A stretch of 64,000 nucleotides of DNA from Tolypothrix sp. PCC 7910 (GTDB lineage: Bacteria > Cyanobacteriota > Cyanobacteriia > Cyanobacteriales > Nostocaceae), in contig NZ_CP050440.1 of NCBI RefSeq assembly GCF_011769525.1, forward strand, positions 1,981,001 through 2,045,000, written 5' to 3'. This document shows positions 25,522-33,922 of this stretch, piece after piece. The notes below the pieces were generated by a model. The model did not search any database, was not told the DNA's origin, and saw nothing but the letters and a program-made list of their open reading frames with translations. The position numbers were made by a program, and so were the translations under genes. Within the stretch, counting starts at the first letter, position 1; each line of letters begins with the position of its first letter.

Positions 25522-26541
25522 CTATTCCTGAGCCGGTTTCGGCCGTTTAATCGGCTTAGGCGCAGGCGTTTTTGGTACTGGTTTCGACACAGCAGCGGAT
25601 TCACCACCACCTATTTTCTTGACTGGGCGTGGGCTATCGCTACTACCACGTCGGGGTGTAAATGGTCTTCTTCCACCACCGCCACCACCACCACGAGGGC
25701 CACCTCTGAAGGGTGGTTTGCGCTTTCTGGGTAAATCAGCGATCGCTTCAGCATTTTCTATGAGCAGTAAGTCAGCTTCCCGCTTCACTTGAAAGTCCCA
25801 GAACTTTCCTACTGCTTTAGTCGTTAGCACACCCGTCAATTTCAATTTAAAATATTTGGGTTTATCGGTGGGTTTACGCGGAGCCTGCTTAATTTTGACA
25901 ACTAAGCTTTTAGCATCAAATGACTGGTAGACGACTTCACCGCGAACGGAAAAACCACCATCTGGAATTTCTGATGAAGGTTTTGGGGGGCTGGTAGTTT
26001 CTTCAGCACTTTTGGACACAGTATCATCCGGAGTCTCTAATTCTGATGATTCCGAATCTTGCTCATCTTCATCTGTCAGTTGTTTAGCCAGTTTTTCTGG
26101 CTCCCAAACTCCGACAATTTGAAGGTGCAATGCGTCATTTTCTTGTCTTGTGCGCGGATAAACTACCCACAGATGTTCTTGTTCTAAATCTAAGTGATTC
26201 TTAACTAAGCTCATAATCCGTCCTAGGAGAACGGCATTGAGTTCTACCCCATCTGCGGTTAGCAGAGAACCCTGGGTAAATTGTTCATCACTGGCGACAT
26301 AGCGACCGCGAACTAACCCAATGGCGCGGTACTGCATTGGTTCACTTGGTGGTGGAATCGGTTGCTGTCGATTCACAAAGTTCCCATTTGAAGCAGTTTC
26401 GCTGGGGTCAACGGTCGAATTGTCAACTTTAGAGGACTGGGCTGCTACTGTGGGAACACTAGCGGCTGCCTCTTGAATAGGGCCCTGGTTAGAGGCAGAA
26501 GAGTTGGAAGATTCAGGCGACGGCATCAGGTCGGAATTCAT
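25522..26541 (-). CDS. Conserved cyanobacterial protein with Gly/Arg-rich basic tail
   Basis: 339 residues from the ATG at 26541, chosen because AAGGAG lies five bases upstream; the frame upstream of it is probably not translated. The order is a Ser/Ala-rich N-terminus, a folded region (YRAIGLVRGRYVASDEQFTQ ... HLQIVGVWEP), an acidic Glu/Asp/Ser linker, a second folded region (DGGFSVRGEVVYQSFDAKSL, KYFKLKLTGVL), and a tail RGGPRGGGGGGGRRPFTPRR plus Lys-Pro repeats. The tail resembles RGG-type RNA-binding regions. The folded halves look like OB-like beta segments. No function is assigned; an RNA or nucleoprotein role is inferred. Confidence 0.72.
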   Translation of the reverse strand: MNSDLMPSPESSNSSASNQGPIQEAAASVPTVAAQSSKVDNSTVDPSETASNGNFVNRQQPIPPPSEPMQYRAIGLVRGRYVASDEQFTQGSLLTADGVELNAVLLGRIMSLVKNHLDLEQEHLWVVYPRTRQENDALHLQIVGVWEPEKLAKQLTDEDEQDSESSELETPDDTVSKSAEETTSPPKPSSEIPDGGFSVRGEVVYQSFDAKSLVVKIKQAPRKPTDKPKYFKLKLTGVLTTKAVGKFWDFQVKREADLLLIENAEAIADLPRKRKPPFRGGPRGGGGGGGRRPFTPRRGSSDSPRPVKKIGGGESAAVSKPVPKTPAPKPIKRPKPAQE

Positions 26542-26670
26542 AAAAACTCCTTGCGGCGGAGACACATCCCATTGTGGGATTTTACGAAGGCAGCTGAAAA
26601 GAGCGTTTGTGCGGCAGATGAAAGTATATTTACTTTCAATCCAGCCACGCCAGAGCGCCCTATACAATTC

Positions 26671-26719
26671 TAAAGACGCAAATTTATTTGTACACTAAAT
26701 GTGTAATTTAGCGTCTTTA
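26671..26719. promoter_or_regulatory. Hairpin in the divergent intergenic region
   Basis: TAAAGACGC (26671-26679) pairs with GCGTCTTTA (26711-26719), extended by AAATT/AATTT inside. It lies in the 374-base region between the divergent genes starting at 26541 (-) and 26916 (+) and could be an operator or a leader structure. The rest of that region shows no gene. Confidence 0.45.
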
Positions 26720-26915
26720 CACTAGTTTCGGAAGCATATCATAGCTACAATGCTGACGGCTCCTCCTAAAGTCATCACTTACTTTAGCAAGCGTTGATAG
26801 TTATTTGTTATAAAATTCACAGGCAATCAACGGTATTCCGCAAAGTTTTGGAAATTTTTAACTTTGCGTTTTCTGTAAATGATAATGTCATTAATGTTCA
26901 AAAGAAGGAAGTCTT

Positions 26916-27794
26916 GTGTCTCAAACGCGCAGCTGGTTAGTTAAGGTCGTGCTGGCTCTGGCAGTTCTTGCTTTTGTGGGTATTTCGATGGTTCCACTGT
27001 TTGCTGCATTTAATCAACAAAATGATAAGCAAACTCCAGCCCAGAACAATGCCAGCGCTGGGAACAATGTAGCTTCAACTGACCAAAAATCAAAACTCCA
27101 AGACGAAGTTCGTGGTTATCAGCTGGTTTTGCAACGGGAACCAGAAAATCAAACTGCTCTTAAAGGCCTGCTACAAGCAAGGTTACAACTTTTAAGTCTC
27201 AAAGAGGGAGATATTCAAAGTGTAATTGAACCTTTAGAAAAGTTAGCCAAGCTGAATCCAGAACAAACCGAATATGCTGTTCTTTTAGCTCAAGCCAAGC
27301 AGCAAATTGGCGATAAGGAAGGTGCAGCTCAAGCTTACCGCAGTGTTTTAAGTACAAAACCAGGGGATTTGAAAGCTTTGCAAGGGATGGTATCTCTGTT
27401 GTTAAGTCAACAACGCCCTGAGGCTGCTATCGGTTTATTGCAAGATACTTTATCCGCTGCACCCCAAGCTAATAAAATCCAGCCAGGAAGTGTAGATACG
27501 ATCGCCGTACAGGTGCTTTTAGGCACTGTTCATGCCTCTCAGAAACGTTATACTCAAGCGATCTCCGCATACGATCAAGCAATCCAAAAAGATCCCAAAG
27601 ATTTTCGTCCTGTTTTGGCTAAGGCAATGTTACTGAAGCAACAAGGCAAAGTTACAGAAGCTAAACCTTTATTTAATACGGCTTCGGCTTTGGCACCTGC
27701 TCAATATAAAGACGAAATTAATAAAGCAGCAGAAGTTTCTCCCACTCCCGCGCCAACCGCATCGTCTACAGCCTCACCAGCAACTAAACCATAA
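26916..27794 (+). CDS. TPR-repeat protein with N-terminal membrane anchor
   Basis: 292 residues from a GTG with AAGAAGGAAG upstream. One N-terminal helix (LVKVVLALAVLAFVGISMV) is followed by an Asn/Gln-rich linker and by tetratricopeptide-type helical pairs from ~60 to ~265 (VLQREPENQTALKGLLQARL, LAKLNPEQTEYAVLLAQAKQ, AYDQAIQKDPKDFRPVLAKA). It ends in a Pro/Thr/Ser tail. I infer a membrane-attached scaffold on the periplasmic or lumenal side. The palindromic repeat near 27832 and further C-rich repeats follow the stop. Confidence 0.83.
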   Translation: MSQTRSWLVKVVLALAVLAFVGISMVPLFAAFNQQNDKQTPAQNNASAGNNVASTDQKSKLQDEVRGYQLVLQREPENQTALKGLLQARLQLLSLKEGDIQSVIEPLEKLAKLNPEQTEYAVLLAQAKQQIGDKEGAAQAYRSVLSTKPGDLKALQGMVSLLLSQQRPEAAIGLLQDTLSAAPQANKIQPGSVDTIAVQVLLGTVHASQKRYTQAISAYDQAIQKDPKDFRPVLAKAMLLKQQGKVTEAKPLFNTASALAPAQYKDEINKAAEVSPTPAPTASSTASPATKP

Positions 27795-27828
27795 GAATTA
27801 AGGGTAAGGGTCAAGGCTCAAAAGTCTC

Positions 27829-27853
27829 TGAGACGCGATTAATCGCGTCTGTA
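27829..27853. repeat. Palindromic dispersed repeat (copy 2)
   Basis: GAGACGCGATTAATCGCGTC with TGTAC following, as at 1620-1645. Confidence 0.7.
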
Positions 27854-28138
27854 CTCAAAATGGGCCAGTGCTTTGGGGGCTCTCCCGGATTGTACTGCTG
27901 AAAGCATTACCACAGGGTAGTAACTGGCGTTCAAAAGCCAAATTTTTCTCCTACCGTCCTTTTTCCTTTCCTATTACCAATTACCCATTACCCTTTCCCC
28001 TTTTCCCCTTCAAGTAATAATACTTAGAGAATATAAAATAAAAAATTTTGCAGCCTTAATGTGAGTAGATGTACGGTTTTGGGATTAATAAACCAGTACA
28101 CCGTTGTTCACAAAACAGGCTTCAAAAGGAAAAAATTT

Positions 28139-29104
28139 ATGTATCAGCAACTTTTTTGTAAAGTTGTGGATAATTTACCCAGAATAAAGGCTAGTTTCTG
28201 GCTTGCATTATTAGCGATCGCTCTATTGGGTACAAGCTGTAGTGCAACTAGTGAAAGTTCCTCTGTAATTCCAGCGAGTACAGCTAAGTCGCCTAGTAGC
28301 AGCAAGCCAAAGCAAGACGAACAAGCCACAATCACAATGGCGGTGATTCCTTGGCAAGTTTCTTCGGAACAAGAACAGAAACTGCAACCTTTGGCTGACT
28401 ATTTAAGCAAAACCTTGAAGCGACCTTTTAAAGTTGAAATTGCCAAGAACTACGAAACAGCGGTTGAGTTATTAATTCAAGGGAAAGTAGATTTAGCTTA
28501 CTTAGGGCCAAGTAGCTACATTGCAGCCCGTCTTCGAGATTCTCAAATTGAACCCCTTGTTTCTCCAATTAATCAAGATACGAAGCGACCTTGGTACACA
28601 TCTGTAATTATTACTAGCAAAACTAGTGGTATTCAAAATTTACAAAATTTAAAAGGCAAGAGATTTGCTTTTGTCAGTAAGATATCTGCTTCTGGATATG
28701 TTGTTCCAATGGCTAAATTACAAGAACTTGGTATTCATCCAGAAAAAGACTTTGCTGCGGTGATTTTCACTGGTAGCCACGATAAATCTAAGCAAGCTTT
28801 AATCAAAGGTGAAGTAGATGCGATCGCAGATGATAGGCGGTCTTATACTGGACAAATTAAACAAGGGAAAATTGATCCAACAAAATACTCGATCATTTGG
28901 GAATCTGTTCCATTACCTAGCATACCTATTGTTGCTGCTAGTAAAGTCTCTGCCGAATTAAAAAATACTTTGAAACAGGCCTTGATTGATGCACCAGCAG
29001 GTCTAATCGACCCTAGTGGCGCTGTGGGCGTTGGCTATACTCTGGTGCAAGATGGCGATTATGACATCATGAGAGAGTTTCAAAAACGAGTTCCTACTAA
29101 ATAA
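28139..29104 (+). CDS. PhnD-like phosphate/phosphonate ABC-type substrate-binding lipoprotein
   Basis: 321 residues from the ATG at 28139, with AAAAGG upstream; the longer frame to 28061 is unlikely. The signal is of lipoprotein type (ALLAIALLGTSCSA, acylated Cys ~34), followed by a Ser/Pro linker. The binding domain of the PhnD/PtxB class shows TMAVIPWQVSSEQEQKLQPL, DLAYLGPSSYIAARL, LKGKRFAFVSKISASGYVVP and DAIADDR. No permease or ATPase gene follows; instead two histidine kinases do, 14 bases downstream. This suggests a solute sensor that feeds the kinases rather than a transporter part. Ligand unknown. Confidence 0.85.
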   Translation: MYQQLFCKVVDNLPRIKASFWLALLAIALLGTSCSATSESSSVIPASTAKSPSSSKPKQDEQATITMAVIPWQVSSEQEQKLQPLADYLSKTLKRPFKVEIAKNYETAVELLIQGKVDLAYLGPSSYIAARLRDSQIEPLVSPINQDTKRPWYTSVIITSKTSGIQNLQNLKGKRFAFVSKISASGYVVPMAKLQELGIHPEKDFAAVIFTGSHDKSKQALIKGEVDAIADDRRSYTGQIKQGKIDPTKYSIIWESVPLPSIPIVAASKVSAELKNTLKQALIDAPAGLIDPSGAVGVGYTLVQDGDYDIMREFQKRVPTK

Positions 29105-29118
29105 CCCGATAAACAAGT

Positions 29119-31407
29119 ATGCGAATCACGACCAAGTGTATTGGGTCTTTTTTAATTGTCGGGGGACTGGTTATTTCCACTTTAGTTGGTGGTGATATTT
29201 TAATTAGAGGAGCTGAAGCAACAGCCCAAAAAAAACAAACCAGAAATGCTCAAGCTCTAACAACTATTTTGCAAATTAATGTTGCTTTGAATAATCAAGT
29301 AGCAGGTCTTAAAGACATGATTTTGCTGAGAAATGAGCCTGCTAATCTGCTGAAATACCAAGATGCCTTATCGGAATTTATCACTAATTTATCAGAACTA
29401 GAAAATTTAAAGCCAGGGGTAGCTTCAGAGTTAGCGAAAATTCGCAATCGTCATCATCTTTTAGCTGAAGTAGTTACAGAAATTACAAGTCAATCCCATA
29501 CAGAACAACCCTTAGAGTTAGTGCAATCTCAACAAGATTTTCGGGTGATTAATGCTTTTTCTAGGGATATTGAATTGTATTTAAAGGTATTAACTCAAAA
29601 ACTCCAAGAAGACTATGCTAAAGACAAGCATGAATTTGAGCATTTCAAGCAGACTACTCAACTTGTTAGACAAATTCTCATATTCTCAATTCTGCTAATT
29701 TTTAGTGGTCAGTTATTGCTAATTCTGTTACCAGTAGTTCGCTCGATTCAAAAGCTACAACAAGGAGCGTTAATTATTGGTAATGGCAATCTAGAATACC
29801 GCTTAGATATCAAGACTCAAGATGAAATTGAAGAATTGGCAGATGCATTTAACCAAATGTCTGCAACTTTAGCTGCTTCTTATCGCTCACTCGAATTAAA
29901 GAAAGAACTTGCTGATCAAGCAAATCGTGCCAAAAGTGAGTTTTTAGCTAACATGAGCCACGAATTGCGAACTCCACTGAACGGTATTTTAGGTTATGCT
30001 CAAATTCTCCAAAGAGACATGAGCATTACAGCTAAACAGCGTGATGGCTTAAGAATAATTCACCAATGTGGTTCACATCTCCTCACATTAATTAACGATA
30101 TTTTAGATTTATCTAAAATTGAAGCTCAGAAAATGGAACTTTATTGTAATGACTTCCATTTTCCAGCATTTCTTCAAAATGTCGTAGAAATTTGTCGTAT
30201 TCGTGCAGAACAAAAAGGGATCTCATTCATTTATCAACCATCTGCCGATTTACCAATAGGTATATCAGCAGATGAAAAACGTTTACGACAAGTATTAATT
30301 AATTTATTGGGCAATGCAATTAAGTTCACTGAAACAGGCGGCGTACAATTTATTGTAACTGTATTAGAGAAATCTAGATTAACTACAAAAATTCGCTGTC
30401 AAATTAGTGATACAGGAATTGGCATGAGCCAAGAACAGATAGAAAAAATATTTTTACCTTTTGAGCAGGTAGGAGATAACCAAAAGCAATCAGAGGGCAC
30501 TGGTTTAGGTTTAACTATTAGCCAAAAAATTGTGCAATTAATGGGTAGTAAAATTCAGGTTAAAAGTGAATTAAATCAGGGTAGTACGTTTTGGATTGAT
30601 TTGGATTTGCAGGAATCGTCTGACTGGATGCAGTCAGTGAGAACGATAGCGGGTGACCAAATTATTGGCATTGCTAATGGCAAGCGAAAAGTTTTAATTG
30701 TAGATGATAAATGGGAAAACCGTTCAGTTATTGTCAATCTGCTTCAAGAATTGGGATTTGAAATTGCAGAAGCATCTAACGGTGAAGAAGCCTTGGAAAA
30801 AGCTGGTCAATTTTTTCCTGATTTAATAATTACAGACTTAGCAATGCCTGTAATGGATGGTTTTGAACTGACACGTCGCCTGCGGCGATTACCTGAGTTT
30901 CAAGATTTAGCAATTATTGTTTCATCTGCTAGCGTATTTGAGTCTGACGAACACAAGAGTATAGGAGTTGGTGCAGATGATTTTCTTCCTAAACCTGTGC
31001 AGATGGAAGATTTATTTTTGAAATTACAGCAATACTTACAAGTTGAGTGGATTTATGAAAAACTTCACCCACAAGGGGATGGAGTTTTTGGGCATGGGAA
31101 AGATGTTGCCAATGCCCCATGCCCCATGCCCGAAGCGGCGGGGCTGCTGTCCTTTTCCACCCACAAGGGGATAGAGTCTCCCGCCGCTTTCAATGAATTA
31201 ATTGTGATTCCCCATGAAGAAGTTGAGCAACTGTTTGAATTGGCGATGAGGGGAAACATCAAGGGTATTCGCGAACAAGCAGAAAAGCTCAAACAATTAG
31301 ATGAGAAGTTTATACCCTTTGCTCAAGAGTTATTGCAACTAGCAAAAAGCTTTCAAATCGACAAAATTAAAGAGTTTATTCAGATATATCGAGGAGAGAA
31401 CCAATGA
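29119..31407 (+). CDS. Hybrid histidine kinase (sensor-HAMP-HisKA-HATPase-REC)
   Basis: 762 residues. Membrane helices at about 8-28 and 188-208 enclose a helical extracytoplasmic domain. HAMP ~210-260, HisKA with the phospho-His in NMSHELRTPLNGILG (~281), HATPase_c (~390-500), and a receiver with Asp ~573 (IITDLAMPVMDG) and the late Lys in LPKPVQ follow. A C-terminal helical domain (EQLFELAMRGNIKGIREQAE) is common in cyanobacterial kinases and Hpt-like in shape. Between receiver and tail, about residues 655-695, the DNA carries the intergenic GCCCCAT repeat class in frame. It lies directly after the PhnD-like gene and overlaps the next gene by four bases. Confidence 0.9.
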   Translation: MRITTKCIGSFLIVGGLVISTLVGGDILIRGAEATAQKKQTRNAQALTTILQINVALNNQVAGLKDMILLRNEPANLLKYQDALSEFITNLSELENLKPGVASELAKIRNRHHLLAEVVTEITSQSHTEQPLELVQSQQDFRVINAFSRDIELYLKVLTQKLQEDYAKDKHEFEHFKQTTQLVRQILIFSILLIFSGQLLLILLPVVRSIQKLQQGALIIGNGNLEYRLDIKTQDEIEELADAFNQMSATLAASYRSLELKKELADQANRAKSEFLANMSHELRTPLNGILGYAQILQRDMSITAKQRDGLRIIHQCGSHLLTLINDILDLSKIEAQKMELYCNDFHFPAFLQNVVEICRIRAEQKGISFIYQPSADLPIGISADEKRLRQVLINLLGNAIKFTETGGVQFIVTVLEKSRLTTKIRCQISDTGIGMSQEQIEKIFLPFEQVGDNQKQSEGTGLGLTISQKIVQLMGSKIQVKSELNQGSTFWIDLDLQESSDWMQSVRTIAGDQIIGIANGKRKVLIVDDKWENRSVIVNLLQELGFEIAEASNGEEALEKAGQFFPDLIITDLAMPVMDGFELTRRLRRLPEFQDLAIIVSSASVFESDEHKSIGVGADDFLPKPVQMEDLFLKLQQYLQVEWIYEKLHPQGDGVFGHGKDVANAPCPMPEAAGLLSFSTHKGIESPAAFNELIVIPHEEVEQLFELAMRGNIKGIREQAEKLKQLDEKFIPFAQELLQLAKSFQIDKIKEFIQIYRGENQ

Positions 31408-32792
31408 ATTCAGCAGTTGGCGAAACCGGGGTGATTTTGATTGTTGATGATAATCCCAATAATTTAGAAGTTTTATCAGAAGCTTTGATGGATACAGGCT
31501 GGGAAATCTTGGTGGCTGTGAATGGCGAGGGTGCGATCGCACAAGCTGAATATGCTAAACCTGATATCATTTTGTTAGATGTGATGATGCCGGGGATTGA
31601 TGGATTTACTACGTGCGATCGCTTAAAATCAAATTCGATAACTGCCGATATCCCCATTATCTTTATGACGGCTCTTTCTGAAACTGTCGATAAAGTTAAA
31701 GGTTTAAATTTGGGAGCAGTAGACTATATTACCAAGCCATTTGAGCAACAAGAAGTACTAGCTCGTGTCCAAACTCATTTAAGAATTCGTCATCTCACCA
31801 AGCAACTGCAAAATCAGAACCAGCAACTTCAACAAGAAGTAGCAGAACGTCTGTTAGTAGAATCGAAATTACAAAGGTTGACTCAAGATTTAGAACAACG
31901 GGTAGAAGAAAGAACAACCCAACTTTCTCATGCTTTGTCTCATCTTCAGCAAACGCAGGTAAACCTGGTACAACGAGAAAAAATGTCTGCCTTGGGTGAA
32001 TTAGTTGCAGGAATTGCCCATGAAATTAATAATCCTGTCAACTTTATTTTAGGCAATCTTGGTCACGCTTCAGAATATACTCAAAGCTTTATTGAATTGT
32101 TAAATCTCTATCAAAAATATTATCCCGAACCAGTAGATGAAATAGTCGATAAAATTGATGAAATCGATTTGAATTATTTGATGTGCGACTTTCCAGAAAT
32201 CATTTTATCGATGCATAAAGGTACAAAGCGCATGGCGCAAATGATTCGCGCTTTGAGGCACTTTTCGCGTCGAGATGATGCACTTGCAGAACTAACAGAT
32301 ATTCATGAAGGTATCGAGAGTACATTATTAATTTTGCAATATCGCCTCAAAGCCAACCCAGAACGTCCAGCAATTCAAATAATTAAAGAGTATGACACAT
32401 TACCGCTAGTAGAATGTTTTCCTGGCCCCTTAAACCAAGTGTTTATGAATCTCTTGGCTAATGCCATTGATGCCATTGAGGAATCATTTGTCAAAAGTGA
32501 TTCTTCATTGGCAGAGTATACAGGAGAAATTACAATTCGTACTAGCGTACCAGAACAGCGTTCAGTAGTCATTATTCAAATTGCTGACAATGGAATTGGT
32601 ATGACAGAAGAAGTCAAACAACGTTTAGCTGAACCAATGTTTACCACCAAACCTGTTGGGAAAGGAACCGGATTAGGTTTGTCTATCAGTCGCCAAATTA
32701 TTGAAGAACAACATCGAGGCGCTATTTGGTTTGTGTCTGAAGCAGGAGAAGGGACAGAATTTTTTATTGAAATTCCTGTGGTGAGAAATTAG
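31404..32792 (+). CDS. Receiver-histidine kinase (REC-HisKA-HATPase)
   Basis: 462 residues starting in an ATGA overlap with the preceding kinase gene, with GAGGAGA upstream. The N-terminal receiver has its phospho-acceptor Asp near 59 (IILLDVMMPG). A coiled coil (about 130-185) leads to the kinase core with His ~206 in AGIAHEINNP, and HATPase_c with NLLANAIDAIE, DNGIGM and GKGTGLGLSIS. It is soluble. The order PhnD-like sensor, hybrid kinase, REC-kinase suggests a phosphorelay in which this protein receives phosphate from its neighbour (inference). Confidence 0.9.
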   Translation: MNSAVGETGVILIVDDNPNNLEVLSEALMDTGWEILVAVNGEGAIAQAEYAKPDIILLDVMMPGIDGFTTCDRLKSNSITADIPIIFMTALSETVDKVKGLNLGAVDYITKPFEQQEVLARVQTHLRIRHLTKQLQNQNQQLQQEVAERLLVESKLQRLTQDLEQRVEERTTQLSHALSHLQQTQVNLVQREKMSALGELVAGIAHEINNPVNFILGNLGHASEYTQSFIELLNLYQKYYPEPVDEIVDKIDEIDLNYLMCDFPEIILSMHKGTKRMAQMIRALRHFSRRDDALAELTDIHEGIESTLLILQYRLKANPERPAIQIIKEYDTLPLVECFPGPLNQVFMNLLANAIDAIEESFVKSDSSLAEYTGEITIRTSVPEQRSVVIIQIADNGIGMTEEVKQRLAEPMFTTKPVGKGTGLGLSISRQIIEEQHRGAIWFVSEAGEGTEFFIEIPVVRN

Positions 32793-32840
32793 GTATTTGT
32801 CATTTGTCAATTGGTAATTGGTAATTGGTGTTTGTCAAGA

Positions 32841-32866
32841 AAGACGCGATTAATCGCGTCTCTACA
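32841..32866. repeat. Palindromic dispersed repeat (copy 3)
   Basis: AGACGCGATTAATCGCGTCT followed by CTAC, as at 1620-1645. Confidence 0.7.
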
Positions 32867-32922
32867 AGAGTCAACTGTCAAAAATTCCCCTTGTCTCCTT
32901 GTCCCCTTCATCCCCAATCCCC

Positions 32923-33543
32923 TTACGCTCCTTCAATGGCTGCTACAACACCAAAAATTAAGAACAAGCAGCCACCAATTAAAGTTATTTGACGTTCTGA
33001 GATGCGTCCCGCAATCATTTTGCCACCAATAACTGCGATCGCAGCACAAATGGCGTGTCCTAACACTGCACCTACAGTTACCCCAATGGGATTATTACCA
33101 GCGGCTAAGGCAATGGTAGCAATTTGTGTGCGATCGCCCCACTCTGCCATGAATGTTAAGGTAAAGGCTTCGATTAAAATTGCTAGTGGGGTTTTACGTT
33201 TGGGTAGTTCTAAATCTGCTTGCTTTACTGCAGCTTCCGCTTCTTCTACAACTTCTGCATCACAACTAGCCGCTGACATCTTACTACCTTGATACAGCAG
33301 CTTGATACCAAAGGCAATAAACAAAGCGATTTCGGCATAATGAATATAAATTTTGGGCAACAAAGATATTGTTTGTCCCAAAACTACCGAAAGAATTGTC
33401 ATTGCAGCTAAAGCTGCTGTCACTCCTAAGAAGACTAAGCGTCGTGGGTGATGCATTGCCAAAATTACGGCGATAAAAAATGTTTTATCCCCTAACTCGG
33501 AAATTGTAATTAGTAACAAACCTGCGGTAAAAGCTGTTAGCAC
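32923..33543 (-). CDS. mnx: Manganese exporter of the UPF0016/GDT1 (TMEM165) family, Mnx-like
   Basis: 206 residues from the GTG at 33543 (CAGGAG nine bases upstream). A longer frame to 33615 begins inside the attenuator and is rejected. Two copies of the signature E-x-G-D-(K/R)-T are present (SELGDKT near the start, AEWGDRT in the second half), in two sets of three membrane helices separated by an acidic loop. In Synechocystis the related Mnx (sll0615) moves Mn2+ across the thylakoid membrane and gives manganese tolerance. The manganese-type riboswitch upstream supports the Mn assignment. Confidence 0.92.
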   Translation of the reverse strand: MLTAFTAGLLLITISELGDKTFFIAVILAMHHPRRLVFLGVTAALAAMTILSVVLGQTISLLPKIYIHYAEIALFIAFGIKLLYQGSKMSAASCDAEVVEEAEAAVKQADLELPKRKTPLAILIEAFTLTFMAEWGDRTQIATIALAAGNNPIGVTVGAVLGHAICAAIAVIGGKMIAGRISERQITLIGGCLFLIFGVVAAIEGA

Positions 33544-33593
33544 GCTCTCAAGCTCCTGAAAATTGTTGACTGCGATGGAGCTTGATGAGAACC

Positions 33594-33643
33594 AAAAGAC
33601 CTCACCAAGCTCCACCCTTTTGGGTGTGAACTCGGTGAAGGTC
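33594..33643 (-). terminator. Attenuator hairpin (expression platform) before mnx
   Basis: On the minus strand GACCTTCACC (33643-33634) pairs with GGTGAGGTC (33606-33598), with an inner CACCC/GGGTG stem and a following TTTT. The 5' arm includes the ACCTTC that also closes the riboswitch P1 helix, so the two structures exclude each other. Confidence 0.75.
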
Positions 33644-33742
33644 TCGCTTCCAAATACTTAATACTTGTCATCTGAACCAGGCTCATCGCCAGTATGTTGA
33701 CTCAGATGGGCTGGCTTCTAAATGCCAGCAGCTACTCCCCTT
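33634..33742 (-). promoter_or_regulatory. yybP-ykoY manganese riboswitch
   Basis: The minus strand begins GAAGGGGAGTAGCTGCTGGC and ends AGCGAGACCTTCACC. The GGGGAGTAG loop, the GCTGGC...GCCAGC helix (TGCTGGCATTTAGAAGCCAG), the ATCTGA...TCAGAT helix and the terminal GAGACCTTC pairing back with GAAGG are features of this class, which senses Mn2+. Mn2+ binding should hold P1 and free the mnx transcript from the attenuator (inference from the overlap). Confidence 0.85.
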
Positions 33743-33892
33743 CTATATAGATCTGAATTGTATATCTGTCTTAGGTAAGAGTCAAGACAATGTGCGATCG
33801 CCTGAAATCAATTCTTAATGGGGACTGAGGATTGGGGAATATGAGGGAGATGAGGGAGATGAGGGAGATGAGGAAGAAATTCCCATTACCAA

Positions 33893-33922
33893 TTCAATGC
33901 CCAATGCCCAATGCCCAATGCC
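33893..33922. repeat. CCCAATG short tandem repeat
   Basis: Four heptamers beside the helicase stop codon. Just before, 33841-33872 has four GAGGGAGAT nonamers. Confidence 0.8.

Noticed and set aside
33544..33615. Longer N-terminus of mnx from GTG 33615
   Set aside because: It would begin inside the attenuator hairpin; the GTG at 33543 has a good ribosome binding site and gives the usual 206-residue length.
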